Source of the DNA: Pseudoscleropodium purum
Lineage: Eukaryota > Streptophyta > Bryopsida > Hypnales > Brachytheciaceae
Reading direction: 5' to 3'
Length of the DNA: 64,000 nucleotides
NCBI GenBank assembly: GCA_963969395.1
Contig: OZ017799.1
Span: forward strand, 8,806,501-8,870,500
Every line of letters starts with the position of its first letter. Position 1 is the first letter of the stretch. A model generated the notes under the pieces. It had not been told where the DNA came from and did no database searches. It saw only the letters and a list, made by a program, of their open reading frames with translations. The position numbers and the translations under genes were made by a program. Of this stretch, positions 13,398-24,533 are shown piece by piece.

Positions 13398-13673
13398 TCA
13401 GTGTTCTGGTGGACGCCTCACAACGCGCCACGGCAGCATGCCACGGAGGCGTGCCAAGTGGGAAGAAGCTGGCAGCATCAGGAAAAGCACGGCCACGATG
13501 CTATGCATTGCAAGTTGCAGTGACGCTCTAACTAACGACGTCGCTTCGTCCACAAGTTCAAAAGTGCTTGCATGTATTTTCATCCGCTCTGGAGCGATCG
13601 CATTCGACATCTCTTGCCAAGCTTTTTGCATGCATGCCAATTGGGCACGATTCTTCCGAAATTCGGGCTGCAA
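13398..13673. other. GC-rich block open on both strands, no gene assigned
   Basis: The minus frame (91 codons) reads an amphipathic peptide with an alanine- and leucine-rich tail, and the plus frame across 13438-13848 is also open for 136 codons. Overlapping open frames on both strands are expected where stop codons are rare in GC-rich DNA. There are no recognisable motifs. It lies 400-700 bases upstream of the CHCH gene start and may be promoter-proximal DNA rather than coding. Confidence 0.3.
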
Positions 13674-14097
13674 GTTGCAGTCGATCTGCGCGGTTTGTAA
13701 GATAAGATATAGAGGGACCTTTAATTTCAGAGTTCTCCTCGTTCCTCAAATGTTTGGGTTCGAAATTCACTCGATAGGAGCGTTTGCAGGCACCGACAAT
13801 TTTTACTTCCCCCCCACGTTTCTTAAAGCGGTTACTGAGGTTTCCTGAAACTTCTGGTTCGAATTGGGCTCTGCGTAATTTTTAGGCTACTTAGGGTGTT
13901 AGTAAATTTTGCTGCGGTTCCAAAAGTCTTCCTCGATTTTCTTGATCCAGTTGCACTTTGCTCTGCAGGATTTTATGGTCTAATTTTAAAGATTGGAAAG
14001 TATTTTTTGGAAGCGAATTTAGAGTTCTCCTTCAATTTTTAGGTGCGACTTTTGGTGCGATTTTTGTTTTGGGGGAGTTGTGAATTAGTTGCGCGCC

Positions 14098-14526
14098 ATG
14101 CCTCGCGGCTCACGAAACTCGCGACCGTCGCGACCAGCCGCGCGGCCATCGACTGCTCCTGCAGTGGTGCGAGCTCCTCCTCCTGCTGTGCCGCAGCAGC
14201 AGCAGACGGGGGGGATGATGAGGGGAATCGGGAGCACAATTGCTGAGGGCATGGCGTTTGGAGGTGGTAGTGCGGTTGCGCATCGGGCTGTGGACGCCGT
14301 AATAGGACCGCGCACTGTGCACCATGAAGTGACACAGGTGACGCAGTCGTCGGCGACGTCGGGGACGAGCCAGGAAGCGGATACTTGCGCGAATCAAGCG
14401 AAAGCTTTCAAGGATTGCTTGCAAGCCAATGCCAATGACGTCGGCAAGTGCCGATTTTATGTGGATATGTTGACGGAGTGTCGCAAATCGGCCGGGGTGC
14501 AGGCTCCACAGTCTTCTGGCTGGTGA
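14098..14526 (+). CDS. CHCH-domain mitochondrial protein (CHCHD2/CHCHD10/Mix17 type)
   Basis: Intronless frame of 142 residues from ATG 14098; an upstream in-frame TTG is not needed. The C-terminus has twin CX9C motifs with cysteines at 97, 107, 118 and 128, the hallmark of CHCH proteins imported and oxidised by the Mia40 route in the mitochondrial intermembrane space. The N-terminus is rich in arginine, proline and alanine (presequence-like), then a Gln run, then a glycine- and methionine-rich hydrophobic patch at about residues 39-60 ending in the family-typical SAVAHR-like segment. This order matches CHCHD2/CHCHD10 and yeast Mix17, which are linked to respiration and stress responses. The close paralogue cannot be told apart from sequence alone. 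Confidence 0.93.
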   Translation: MPRGSRNSRPSRPAARPSTAPAVVRAPPPAVPQQQQTGGMMRGIGSTIAEGMAFGGGSAVAHRAVDAVIGPRTVHHEVTQVTQSSATSGTSQEADTCANQAKAFKDCLQANANDVGKCRFYVDMLTECRKSAGVQAPQSSGW

Positions 14527-14940
14527 TCGGTTCCGTTGGAACATACCTGCTCTCAAATTTCTTCATTCAAATTAGCGCAATGGCACTCGAAGATACTAAG
14601 GATTCATTTGTACATGCAGGCATTCTTTTAAAACAGCGATACTTAGGTTGTAGATTGAATCGAAGGTTTCACAGACAATGTGTCTCTTTGATTATTGATA
14701 GACGCTCTCAAAATTATTCATGCTTGACGATCAAATCAAGCGCAATGGCAATCGAAAATTAGGGTTCTTTTTTGCAGATATTCTTCATGTAGAAACAGAG
14801 ATAGGATGTAGATTCAATGCAAGGATTATAGCACCAAACATGCTTCGCCATGAAGTAGTGGCGATTCATGAGACGGATTGCTTGTTTAGTTGTAGAAAAT
14901 TTTCAGAATCCGGGATCGATCGCGAGGCTTTTCACTTGGG

Positions 14941-15222
14941 CCAAGCCAAAGAAATCAAATAATTCTGAGCACTTTCATTGATGGGGAGCTTTGAATTATC
15001 GGAGCTTCATTAACGAGAGTGCTTAGTTTTATTGATATCTTTGGCTTGGTCCCATACAACAATTGAAAGGGACTTGATTTGCCAAGCCAAGGAAATCAAA
15101 TAATTCTGAGCACTTTCATTGATGGGGAGCTTTGAAATGTCGGAGCTTCATTAATGAGAGTGCTTAGTTTTATTGATATTTTTGGCTTGGTTCCATACAA
15201 CAATTGAAAGGGACTTGATTTG
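14941..15222. repeat. Tandem duplication of a 141-bp foldback unit
   Basis: Unit 1 (14941-15081) and unit 2 (15082-15222) differ at only a few positions (for example aattatcgg against aaatgtcgg). Each unit folds on itself: ccaagccaaagaaatcaa near the start pairs with ttgatatctttggcttgg near the end, and gagcactttcattgatg pairs with cattaacgagagtgctta, around a central agct. A common unit end (caattgaaagggacttgattt) closes each copy. Confidence 0.9.
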
Positions 15223-15279
15223 TCTCCAATGTTGTCCATTATTACCATTGGGAACTTAATATACTTTTGGATGCACTTA

Positions 15280-15550
15280 GGGCCACTTTACACATGGGCC
15301 GAAGGTTGAGAGTCCGTGAGTCTCCATCAATCAAATTTTAGAAAACCCCAACTTTGGCCTCTTGACCCTTCACACAAGGCAGCACAACATGGCACTAGAG
15401 TTTGGGTCACTACTTTGTAGTGACCCAAACTCTAGTCAAGAGTCCGTTGAATTTTACCATTTATTGCCCATTTCTTTGGACTCTCACCTACAATTTGATC
15501 ATGCACTCCCATGGCCTTTTGACTTGGTTGGCCCATGTGTTAAGCACCCT
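15280..15550. mobile_element. Tourist-like MITE copy 1, with internal perfect palindrome
   Basis: The element opens with gggccactttacacatgggcc and closes with the near reverse complement ggcccatgtgttaagcaccc. It is flanked on both sides by TTA, the target site typical of PIF/Harbinger (Tourist) elements. A second copy lies in the opposite orientation at 52251-52551 and shares the internal blocks. Inside is a perfect 19-base inverted repeat (15394-15412 against 15418-15436) with a five-base loop. There is no transposase, so it is non-autonomous. Confidence 0.85.
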
Positions 15551-15774
15551 TTAGTAACAAGTGGTGTAAGCATGAATTGGCTAAATGTCTATGGATATTG
15601 TTGATCTTTGAAAGAAAATGAGTTGTCTTGCTGACAACCTCTCGTTTCTAAAATTGCCAAACAAATTTATACATATTGATAAACATTTACTTATGATTTT
15701 AAAAAAACATGCACCTTCGTGTATTGAAATGCTTAACGTGTGGAAGATGAGGACTAAAAGTCTTTTGAGGGATG

Positions 15775-15882
15775 ATTTCATTGTTCATTGTAGAAATAGA
15801 GAATGCACCTAATGGTTCAATAATTGAAACATTTTGGATAACTATTTTGGTCATATTAGGCCATGTCCTTCAAGGGTTAAGT
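15775..15882. repeat. Dispersed repeat family, copy 1 of 3
   Basis: The stretch from cattgttcattgtagaaatag to ccttcaagggttaag matches 46972-47072 and 56866-56975 in the same orientation. Shared order: ttcattgtagaaa-agagaat, a gttcaata block, a ttttgg-taactattttgg block, then tccttcaa-gg-tta. The three copies are diverged and short, with no coding capacity. Confidence 0.7.
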
Positions 15883-16633
15883 CTATGAAGGACTAGCTCT
15901 ATATGATAGTGACAATTGTTGTTGTGGTGCAATATTTCTAAGTGTAGTTTGATTTTTTTATAAGTTTCAATTTTATATTTTCACTACATTAACCTATGTT
16001 GCATAAAAAGTGAGAAATTTGTAAATGATTCCATAAAGAAGTATAAATGTTACAATTTATCTAGTCAATGAAGAGTATAAGCTAATAAATCCAAGTAATT
16101 AAAAAACTTCTTCCAAAAATAGAAGTAGCATTGAAACAATACATTTTAGTTCATTTTAGTTTATTAAATTTAGAATACATTTACTTATAAACTTTGAGTA
16201 TAGTGTTTGTATATTTTGAAAATGTCAACTAGATGTTGCATACAATCTAATAAAATTAAATTGGTTTCTTCCTAAATTGAAACCTACCTTTGAAAAAAAA
16301 AGGGATCAAAAACAAATTTGCAATATTTGAATATACTTTGATTTTGATATTTTTTCACTTTTTTTTTTAAAGAATTAACAATAATTTTCAAATTTCACCC
16401 AAAATATTGAAATTTTTATGACTCACGAAAGACATGTGGTTTGATCTCTAAAAAATAAATTTAACAAATATCATTTATACATAGTTACAAAATAATAATT
16501 ACCAAAGTGCATGATTGTAAGGCCTATTGTTTCAAGGTTAATTCCTTATTTGGTTGGTTTTAGGTGCTGTTCATAGCATTGCTTACCAATGATGCAAGGG
16601 TCTCTTTTACATCCTTAAGAAAGGGACCCTTAT

Positions 16634-17040
16634 ATAGTAACCAACACATTTTCAACCACTTAAGCAATTATGCATATTTGGAGCATAGGTTTCTTGAGTG
16701 CAAAAGTTTTCCAATGTATAAAAATAGGATTTAGAAGGATTCCATATTTTTTTTAAATTTTAGTTCTTAAAATTTAATTACTATAAATTTTTAGATGAAG
16801 ATTTTATTCAACCTATTCTTATCATATAGGTCTTCCTATTTCCAACCTTGGGTTGGTTGCAAAATCAACCAAGACTGCAACCAATCATAATGTGCTACAA
16901 CTGCATTGTAAATTGTGCCATAATTAATCTCCTACTTTTTCCTGTTGATTGGAAAGAGTGTAACCTATATGACAAGAATGGGTCCCCAGTCAAAAATGGG
17001 TTGGCTACCATAGTGCACAAAATTGTTTTACACAACTCCT
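16634..17040. repeat. Dispersed repeat copy B (inverted partner at 11345-11735)
   Basis: This is the reverse-complement partner of 11345-11735, with the same block order read in opposite sense. It lies between the MITE cluster and the 3' flank of the GLDH gene. The open frame at 16848-17060 falls inside it and carries no protein-like signal. Bases 17041-17419 beyond it are the probable GLDH 3' UTR and flank. Confidence 0.8.
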
Positions 17041-17419
17041 CAGCCAACCCCAATCCTTGAATCAATAGTATCTAGCAAAGTATAGGAACTTCTCAACATT
17101 GAGAGGATCACTGCCTGGTTATACAATGTTATGGTAACCTTATATGGGCAGAAAATTCACTCCCACGAGCTCCCATGGAATCCAATTCTTCCAGACATTC
17201 CACCCCAATGCAAAACACTTTCCTGCACGCCCAGTTTGAACTGGAAATCCTATTTGATAGTTTTCCCAAGTGGTACCAGCTCTGAGGAAAAGCACGTGGA
17301 TGTCATCACCAACAAAGCAATGATATTGGAAGCAAGGCAGATTGCCCCAAAAATCACTCAAACCCACGTCAACACAGATGCAAATGGAGATGAGTCCTGG
17401 AAATAACTTTGATCTACAG

Positions 17420-20400
17420 TTATGTTGAATTGGCTTCTGTATGAGTTCGCGGCAAGAGCTTGCTCATGGCGTCATTTACAAGAATGTTCTTCGGGTCCAG
17501 CTCCTCTCTTGCCTTGTCAAATTTGTCCAGAGGATACCTTTGCTTAAGCCGCTCCCGAACCCATTCCAAGGAGTTCTCGTCCTTCGGGACCTGCATGAAA
17601 CCATTTGGGGTCATCAAAGCAGATCTCAATCTTTTTTTTTTCAAAGTCACAAATCCAATCTATTTACAGAGTTGCAGACTAAAAACTGGGAATGAAATGG
17701 AGGAAACTGTGTGTCTGTTAGGGACCTCATCCAAAGAAGCATTATTAAGTTGTCTTGGTTTATGTTGGGTGTCTTGTTGGCAATTGGGAAAAGATTCTGG
17801 AATCTTGTAACAAGTATTTTTTGGACATTATGAATAAACTATGATATTTCATATTGAATTATATGAGTGTTAAATTATATGAGCTTCCAAAATTGACCCT
17901 AAACTCTCATGTTCAAAAGGTGTACATTCAAGCAACAATTCATTGGGGTCAGTTTTGCAACATGATCGCAATAAAGTGAAAGGTACCTTATAGTGACCCC
18001 TGTTACAGATGATAAATCATCTATTCAAACACTTGGTTGGCTATCAATTAGCAAGAGGTGTAAGTATGACTTGCCTAAATGTCTGATTCTATGGACACTG
18101 AGCTATGAATGAAGTGGAGTTGTCTACTGTCCCTTCGGTAGTGATCTCCAACTTCTCACTTTGAGATTGCAGAAGAAATTCTTACTTAAATCTGATAAAT
18201 CTTTGATCTCTCAATTAGGCTCTCTTGTACCCAAAGTGATCTCTCCACAGCTCTCCACTGATCTCCCCAAAATCAGTCCTACATATGTTAAAATGCTTAA
18301 AAGTGATGCAAATAGCATCCACATCTGGTCAATGGAAAAAAACAAGGCAACAATGGATTTCCTTACCTCTATCTTGGCCCAATGTTCATGTGCTCCATAA
18401 GTATCCCAAATCTGGTGCTGTGCAGACTTGCGGTACTCAAAGAATCGCTCCGTGATAGCTTTCCTCTGTTTCTCATCAGCGGTTGGGAGATACATAATAA
18501 TGCCAACCTGATAAATGTGCAAAAAACGAAACGAGTCAATCGGATGCTACAAAAGCCTCTTCTTAAACCCCAGTGACTAAATAGTCAAAAGTGGACGCTT
18601 CCTGTCTGTCTATAGGAACTGAAAGAATCGCATAGGAAGCTTCAATGGAGGTAGCAAAAATATTCCAATTGAAAGAAGAAATCATGTCCTACATCTTGGA
18701 ATTGAAAAATTACGTCAAAAAAGTTACTGTAATCAGCTATAAGTGTCCAGAGTAGACGTTTTGTGTATTTTGTGCTCAGCGAGGTAGGGTTTAGGGTTTA
18801 TTGGAACTCACCCATGAGAATATGCTGTCTACAGATGAAGCAGAAGCCGGGCTAAGAGGGCTTCGACTGCTGGCCGTCCACCGCTGTTCAATGGGAGATG
18901 GAGCAGGAATGCCTTCTCGCTTGATCATACTCATGACTTGCTCAATAAACTTCAAATCTTGCATGTCCGGGTTTTGAATTGTTCCCGTTGGGAAACACGT
19001 CTCGGACACCCACTGCTCACCCCCGCAATCAAAGCCCAAAATCTCATCACTCCAGCCCACCCGGGTGCCCTCACTCTTCTTCCAGTACTCTGCCTCAACT
19101 TTGTTCACCTGCACAATGAAAACAAATTGATTTCCAGCACAGTATTCAAAAACAAGATTTGCAATAAAATTAGACTGTTTCAAGGGCATTTTGACAACAC
19201 ACTCGAGCCTCATCGATCCTTCCACCAGGGCTCCCAATATTTCACTGCGACATAATCCGAATGTATGACAAGAGCGCTACAGTCCATGATAATGTGCCAA
19301 GTGTGTGTAGGATATTGTAGAATGTCATGCTAGAAGGTCAAAATAAAGAAGTATTAACCCCTAAATACCCAAGGCACCTAATTTTGGTGTCTTTGAAGTT
19401 AAATAAAACCTAACAAAGTTTCTATTTTTAGTAGTATCTATTTTTGAAAAATTCTTTTTGAAGTCTATTTTTAGCATCAAAAATCTGATTTTAAAAATGA
19501 TTGATTATGATTTTTATATTCAAGATTTTGTGCAAGGGTGTCCATTGCAATCTTGACTTTTCATAAAGTTCAGGGCTCTTGGAAATGAGCCTTAAATACA
19601 CTAGATCTTAGAGAAAAAATCACATTAGAAATTCATTTAAAAAAATTGTAGAGTAGATTTTGAGAAGCCATGAATTGATTGGGGTTATGCATGTTAGGTC
19701 CTTGAACCTCATATTAATTTGGTGACCAACTTTTTAGATTTGACATGTGAAAAGAGGATTGAAAGACTTCAAATCACTTTTGCACCTTTAGCACCCTTGT
19801 AATCAAACATTATAATCTTTCAAACCATAAGTGATATTGTTGTGTTTTCTTTTCCTATGTGATCTCTAACATGTCTAGTTTGAATTTGTATGGTTACAAT
19901 TCAAAAAAAGTTGATACAACTTATCAAAATGTTGGCTTTTTGTTCAATTCAGAGCAAACTCCTATAAGCTCAAAAAAGGAATGGGAGCTCACTTTGATAA
20001 CATGGGCTTGGTTGAGAGGGTCAAATCCAAGAAGCTTGTCACGAAGCTCGGTGAATGAGAGCGAATTCAGCTCCTCATCAGAAAGATGTCCCACAGGGTC
20101 TCTACTACCTGCCCCACTTCCGCCCCACATCCCAGACTCTGCTTGTGGAGTTTTTGTTCCTTGCACTTCATGTGACTCAGGATCATGCGGCTTTGCCCTG
20201 TCAACCGATACCATGGTTAGAGTCAAATTATAGTCATTTACTAAAACAGTGGATTTCTCACATTAATCCCTGAATAGACAAAAGTGTCTGCTCGAAATAA
20301 ATCATCCAGGAAGGTTAAAAAAAATACCAACAAAAAGAAGAAATCATAATTTGAAAGTTGCTATAATTGACTACGAGCTTCCCAATTGGACTTTGTATTT

Positions 20401-23021
20401 CTTAAATTGGGTACTTAGGGGTTAAGTCCTTGCAATCATAAGTACCAAGAGAAAGTGGCCTCCAAAAAAGAGCATTTCTCCATGAGTGGTGACAACCACA
20501 GCCAATGGCGCGGGTGGAGTGGACGAAAGCTACTTACACGTATTGTTCAGCGACTTCTTTGTATAAAGATCGTGCCGCGCCCAACCTCTCGTCCTCACTG
20601 TAATTTGAGGATGCCTCCTTGGGAACTTGGCCTTCCTTTAGAGGATTACATCGCACCACTACTACTGTATCTGTGCTAGGGATCCACATATAGCGTAGAT
20701 GTTGGTTTTCTTGTAGCCATTTCCTGCAGTCAATGTAAAAGTCGTTTAGTAGACAGAAACTACCGTAAAATTGTGGTCTAATGTACCCCAAATGATGAAC
20801 AATGGTGCATATTAAAAATCAGACAACCAATTATAAGATTGATACAACTACCTATCGCAATGGACTTAGGAAGGAATGACACAATCAAAGCAGCATTCTT
20901 ACTTGTGGTTTCTTTTAACTTGCTTCATATTGGTGACAGTCGTTGTTTCCAAAAGCTTGTGAGCTTGCACACATTGGAGCTCAACTTCAGCAACCACACC
21001 CAGAGCACCCAACCCACATCGAGCAAGGTAGAACAAATCTCCATCTTTCGGTGAGAGGTCCAAAGTCCCCTTGCCAGGAGTGACCAGCTTCAAACTCACC
21101 ACCTGCTCATCCACTGGAGGCAGCTTGGCTCCCGTTCCATGAGCCCCCACCTGCCGCAGAAACCATCACCACCACAACAAGCCCTAAGCATAACATTCTT
21201 CAAAGGATCTCCTAACACCTTGGCCCAATCCCAATTTTCAAGGAAGAATCAGGGTATCCATGATGCCCCAATCCTGTAGCACCTTCTTTATTAAACACAT
21301 CTCCCCTAACATCTAGAATTTTGAAGACTCCCATCACATGCTTCAAATTTCATCCCGTTGAACAATCCCTTCGTAAGCACTCAACATTGCAGTGACATGC
21401 ACAGCATGCTCCAAATGAATAAAAAAGAATCATCACGAAACACTATCAAATCCAGACCACCGCAACCAACCCTCACATCCAGATTCTCGTCACAAACCTC
21501 AAGTTATCACAGAGAACAACCTCTTCGCAAGCACTCAAACATGTAAGTCAAATTTCAACAAATTGATTCCCACGGTATGCACAGGACGCTTCAAATCAAT
21601 AGAAAAGAGTAAAAATAAGAACAATGTCAAATCAAGACCTCTACAACCAATCCTAAGTGCCTCATATCCAGGTTCCCGTCACACGCCTCCAGTTACCAGA
21701 TTGAACAATCCCTTCGCACTCACTCCAAACATGTCCGTCGAAATTCAACAAGTTCATTGCCATGGCATGCAAATGGAGATCCAAATCAAACATTCACAAT
21801 GTCAAAAAGCCTCAAGGCGTTTCTAGATCAGGGTTTAGGGTTTAAGGTTTAAGGGAGAGGATTTCCTCAACAAAAGCAAAGAAACTCCAAGCAGACAAGG
21901 GCCAACGCCACAAGTTATCAGATCGATCGATCCCTTCGCAAGAACACAAAACACGTTTGTCGAAATTCAACAACTCAATTCCCGTGACATGCATGACGCT
22001 CCAAATCAATAGAAAAAAATCATCACAATGCCAAACAACATTGAGGAGCTTCTCGAAATTCAAGGTTCAGGGTTTCAGGGTGGAGGTTTTCCTCAACAAG
22101 AGCAAAGAAATTCCAAGCAGACAAGGACCAACGCCTAAAGTAGTCAGATCGAAGGATCCCTTCGCAAGCACTCAAAACATGTTTCCCCAAATTCAACAAA
22201 TTGATTCCGTGGTATGTAGTGGCGATGTCAAACAGCATTAAGGAGCTTCTCGATCAAGATTTAGGGATCAAGAGTCAAGCACACAAAGTCAAAACCTGAA
22301 TAAATCCTCCGATTTGTTGCTCCCGTATGGACGCATAATTCTGCAACGTCAATCCATGCGGCCTCAACGCCTCCACCACTTCGGCAACCCTAGCCCCTGC
22401 CTGCACTCGCACCCGCTTCGTCTCCCGATCCACGCTCACCACCTGATCCATCAACGCCAAGTTCACCATCCCTGCCTCGCTCAACCCAATCCCGTTAGGC
22501 GACAACCCCGACCCCACAGGCCGAATCCTCTGCCCCTGCTCATGTGCAAGCCGCACAATCTCTTCCAATTCCTGCAAACTCTCAGGTTGCACGTACACGC
22601 GCGTCGTGACGGAGTGCGTGCCGCTCCAGTTCGTCACCGTGAGCTCGTCGTCAAGGGGAAGACTGAGACTGGATTGCTGCTGTTGCACGCGCGGGCCGCG
22701 ATTGGGGTGCGGGTAGTAGTAGTATGTCAAGATGGCTGACCCACCCAAGAGAATAGTGTAACCCACATAGCGGCCGTACCAGGGGAGTTGCGCAGGAAGA
22801 GGAGCTGTTGTCGCAGTTGCAAACCCTCGGGAAGCTCCAAATCCAGCTCGGAAAGTCGATTTAGAGCCTGTTTGGAAAGAAGTTGACCAACCATAGCGAG
22901 ATGCGAGATGGGTTTGTTGGAATTTGGGAATAGGAGAGGGAATCAGAATGCGCCGTGAAGAAGATGTTGCCGCATTTGCGAGTTGAAGAAGCTCCCTTGC
23001 GACTCTCCTGCGACTTCCCAT
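17420..23021 (-). CDS. GLDH: L-galactono-1,4-lactone dehydrogenase, mitochondrial
   Basis: The enzyme oxidises L-galactono-1,4-lactone to ascorbate on the mitochondrial inner membrane, passing electrons to cytochrome c, and also helps assemble complex I. Exons: 23021-22296, 21150-20903, 20723-20538, 20197-19993, 19108-18812, 18507-18367 and 17590-17420. All phases agree, giving 657 residues (the Arabidopsis enzyme is about 610). Residues 1-70 form an Arg/Ser-rich targeting sequence. A hydrophobic segment lies at 85-101. The FAD-binding region follows, with RPVGSGLSPNGIGL from 167 and VQAGA at 206-210. EQRW at 529-532 and the family motif HWAKIE at 596-601 are intact. The GTG-started extension to 23039 was dropped in favour of ATG 23021. 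The first intron (22295-21151) carries a tandem repeat. Confidence 0.97.
21360..22260. repeat. Tandem repeat array within GLDH intron 1
   Basis: Five diverged copies of a roughly 160-225-base unit. The best-kept part reads cccttcgcaagcactcaaaa, then catgt, gtcgaaattcaacaa and a gattcccgtg-gcatgca block, often followed by ccaaatcaatagaaaa. Copies begin near 21365, 21522, 21709, 21932 and 22157. Telomere-like gggtttagggttt runs occur inside at about 21830-21860 and again near 22070. The array fills most of the first intron. Confidence 0.8.
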
Positions 23022-23039
23022 TGTAACTAGAACGCGCAC

Positions 23040-24533
23040 ATCTACACGACAATCCTAATGGACTACACAATCTCGGAAGAGAACCTGTGGGACTGAGTTT
23101 AACCCCTTGAGGATTTAATCCATCGTGAAATGGTCAAACTTCTTATCTGAGTTAATTTTAGCCTTTTCAATAGTGTTCAAACAACAATATGATATTTTTA
23201 CTACTTGAAACTCTGAATTGTATATCACTTTGAGAAATTGCAATTTGTCTCATGAAAATTTCTAATTGTTATCATTTTTGTTGCAAAAAATGAAGATAAA
23301 TGAGTAAAAATAGAAAAAACAATTCAAATTATTTGAAATTTTCTCGGAAAGTAAAAGTAGCAATGGAGATTAGTATGAAAAATTTTCAGTTGGTTATTTT
23401 ATTTCTTACACCAAAAATAGCCACATCAAACACCTTGAAGTCAAATTTGACTATCAAACCAAATTTATCCTTTTATTTAATTGATGTACAAAATATTTTT
23501 ATTTTTGGCTAGTAGGAAAACAAATTTCCTATTTATTTTGTATTTTTTCAATAATTTTGAAGGAGAAATAAAATTATTGTGATTTTTCAAAGCTAAAGAT
23601 GGAAATAAAATTATATCAATTACAATATACATTACAATAATCTATAATTTTTACTGTAAATGAAAAGTGGAATGAGAAATATAATTCTATAATTTAAATT
23701 CAGAATACATTAAGAAAAAAAAGAAATTGTGAATGAAAAGCACACCATATTGTGTTATTTGGATTTTAACACAGGGAGCTATCAATTGCAATAACTTTTT
23801 CAATTTTTGACATTTCTCGAAACTTTAAAATGGAATAAAAACAAAACTTGTCGAGCTTCGTTTTCATAGTTGAAATCAAATTCCAAAGATAGTTATTTTA
23901 AAAGTTGTAATCGAAGTTGACCAAGGCGCATCCACTTTTTGGATGCCTGCGCCTAAACCCTAAACCTTAACACACTGGCGTGGAAATGTTGCCGACATTG
24001 CCATTCATTCATGACGTGTTTGGAAAAAATGACTGCAGGAGGGTTGCTGGATCCAAATGCGGCTGGAGTGAAAGCAATCAGGAGCAAGAGAGTGAATCTG
24101 TTAAAGGTATAGAATCGAAAAGGGAACAAGGGAAAAGGTGTTCATAAGTTTCTGTGCTTTCATATGAGTTTCAAGTTCCATTACAGTGAGAGCTTCGATT
24201 CCATGAGCTTGTCCTAGACTACCGTTACTGACATGACAAAATCCACGGAGAACCATGATTGAAGAAATTCACACAGCAAATGCACTACTGTTGCTTTCCC
24301 TCCCTGCAACGTTTAGCAAGAAATTCATGTAAGTACCATCACGCCTTAGCAGATTTCCAATTTCTTTTGTTAGAAATTAGCGCCTCCTCCTTACAGTCTG
24401 TCGCAATGATCCTGTTTCAAATTTCAACGCAATCTACTAAGAAGAGCGTGCTTCTACTAAAAGGTTGCACATAAGAGGTTTCGATGCTTCCCTTAGGGTG
24501 CACGTAAGAGGTTTCGATGCTTCCATTAAGGTT
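23040..24533. other. Intergenic DNA between GLDH and the S1-like gene
   Basis: The first 100 bases are the GLDH 5' flank. 23140-23940 is very AT-rich with no plausible coding frame. 23950-24460 is mixed sequence with nothing recognised. At 24467-24530 a unit of about 32 bases (gcacataagaggtttcgatg and onwards) is present twice with small differences, just downstream of the S1-like gene's stop codon. Confidence 0.6.

Larger units (their letters stand above)
9430..14097. other. Intergenic region with unassigned coding-like fragments
   Basis: The 9430-9980 part is the upstream flank of the WRC gene. Between about 10000 and 11000 base composition rises and several short frames look protein-like without joining into a gene (separate entry). 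11100-11735 holds two dispersed repeats. 11800-12450 is AT-rich with homopolymer runs. 12446-12742 on the minus strand has a 98-codon open frame with a lysine run that I do not recognise. 13398-13673 is GC-rich and open on both strands. The last 400 bases are the probable promoter and 5' UTR of the CHCH gene. Confidence 0.5.

Noticed and set aside
14110..14556. Minus-strand frame of 148 codons over the CHCH gene
   Set aside because: It is an antisense shadow; the plus strand holds the twin CX9C motif.
21828..21862. Interstitial telomere sequence
   Set aside because: There are only two or three imperfect gggttta units, common in plant introns and leaders.
22314..22739. 141-codon plus-strand frame
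   Set aside because: It is the antisense of GLDH exon 1.
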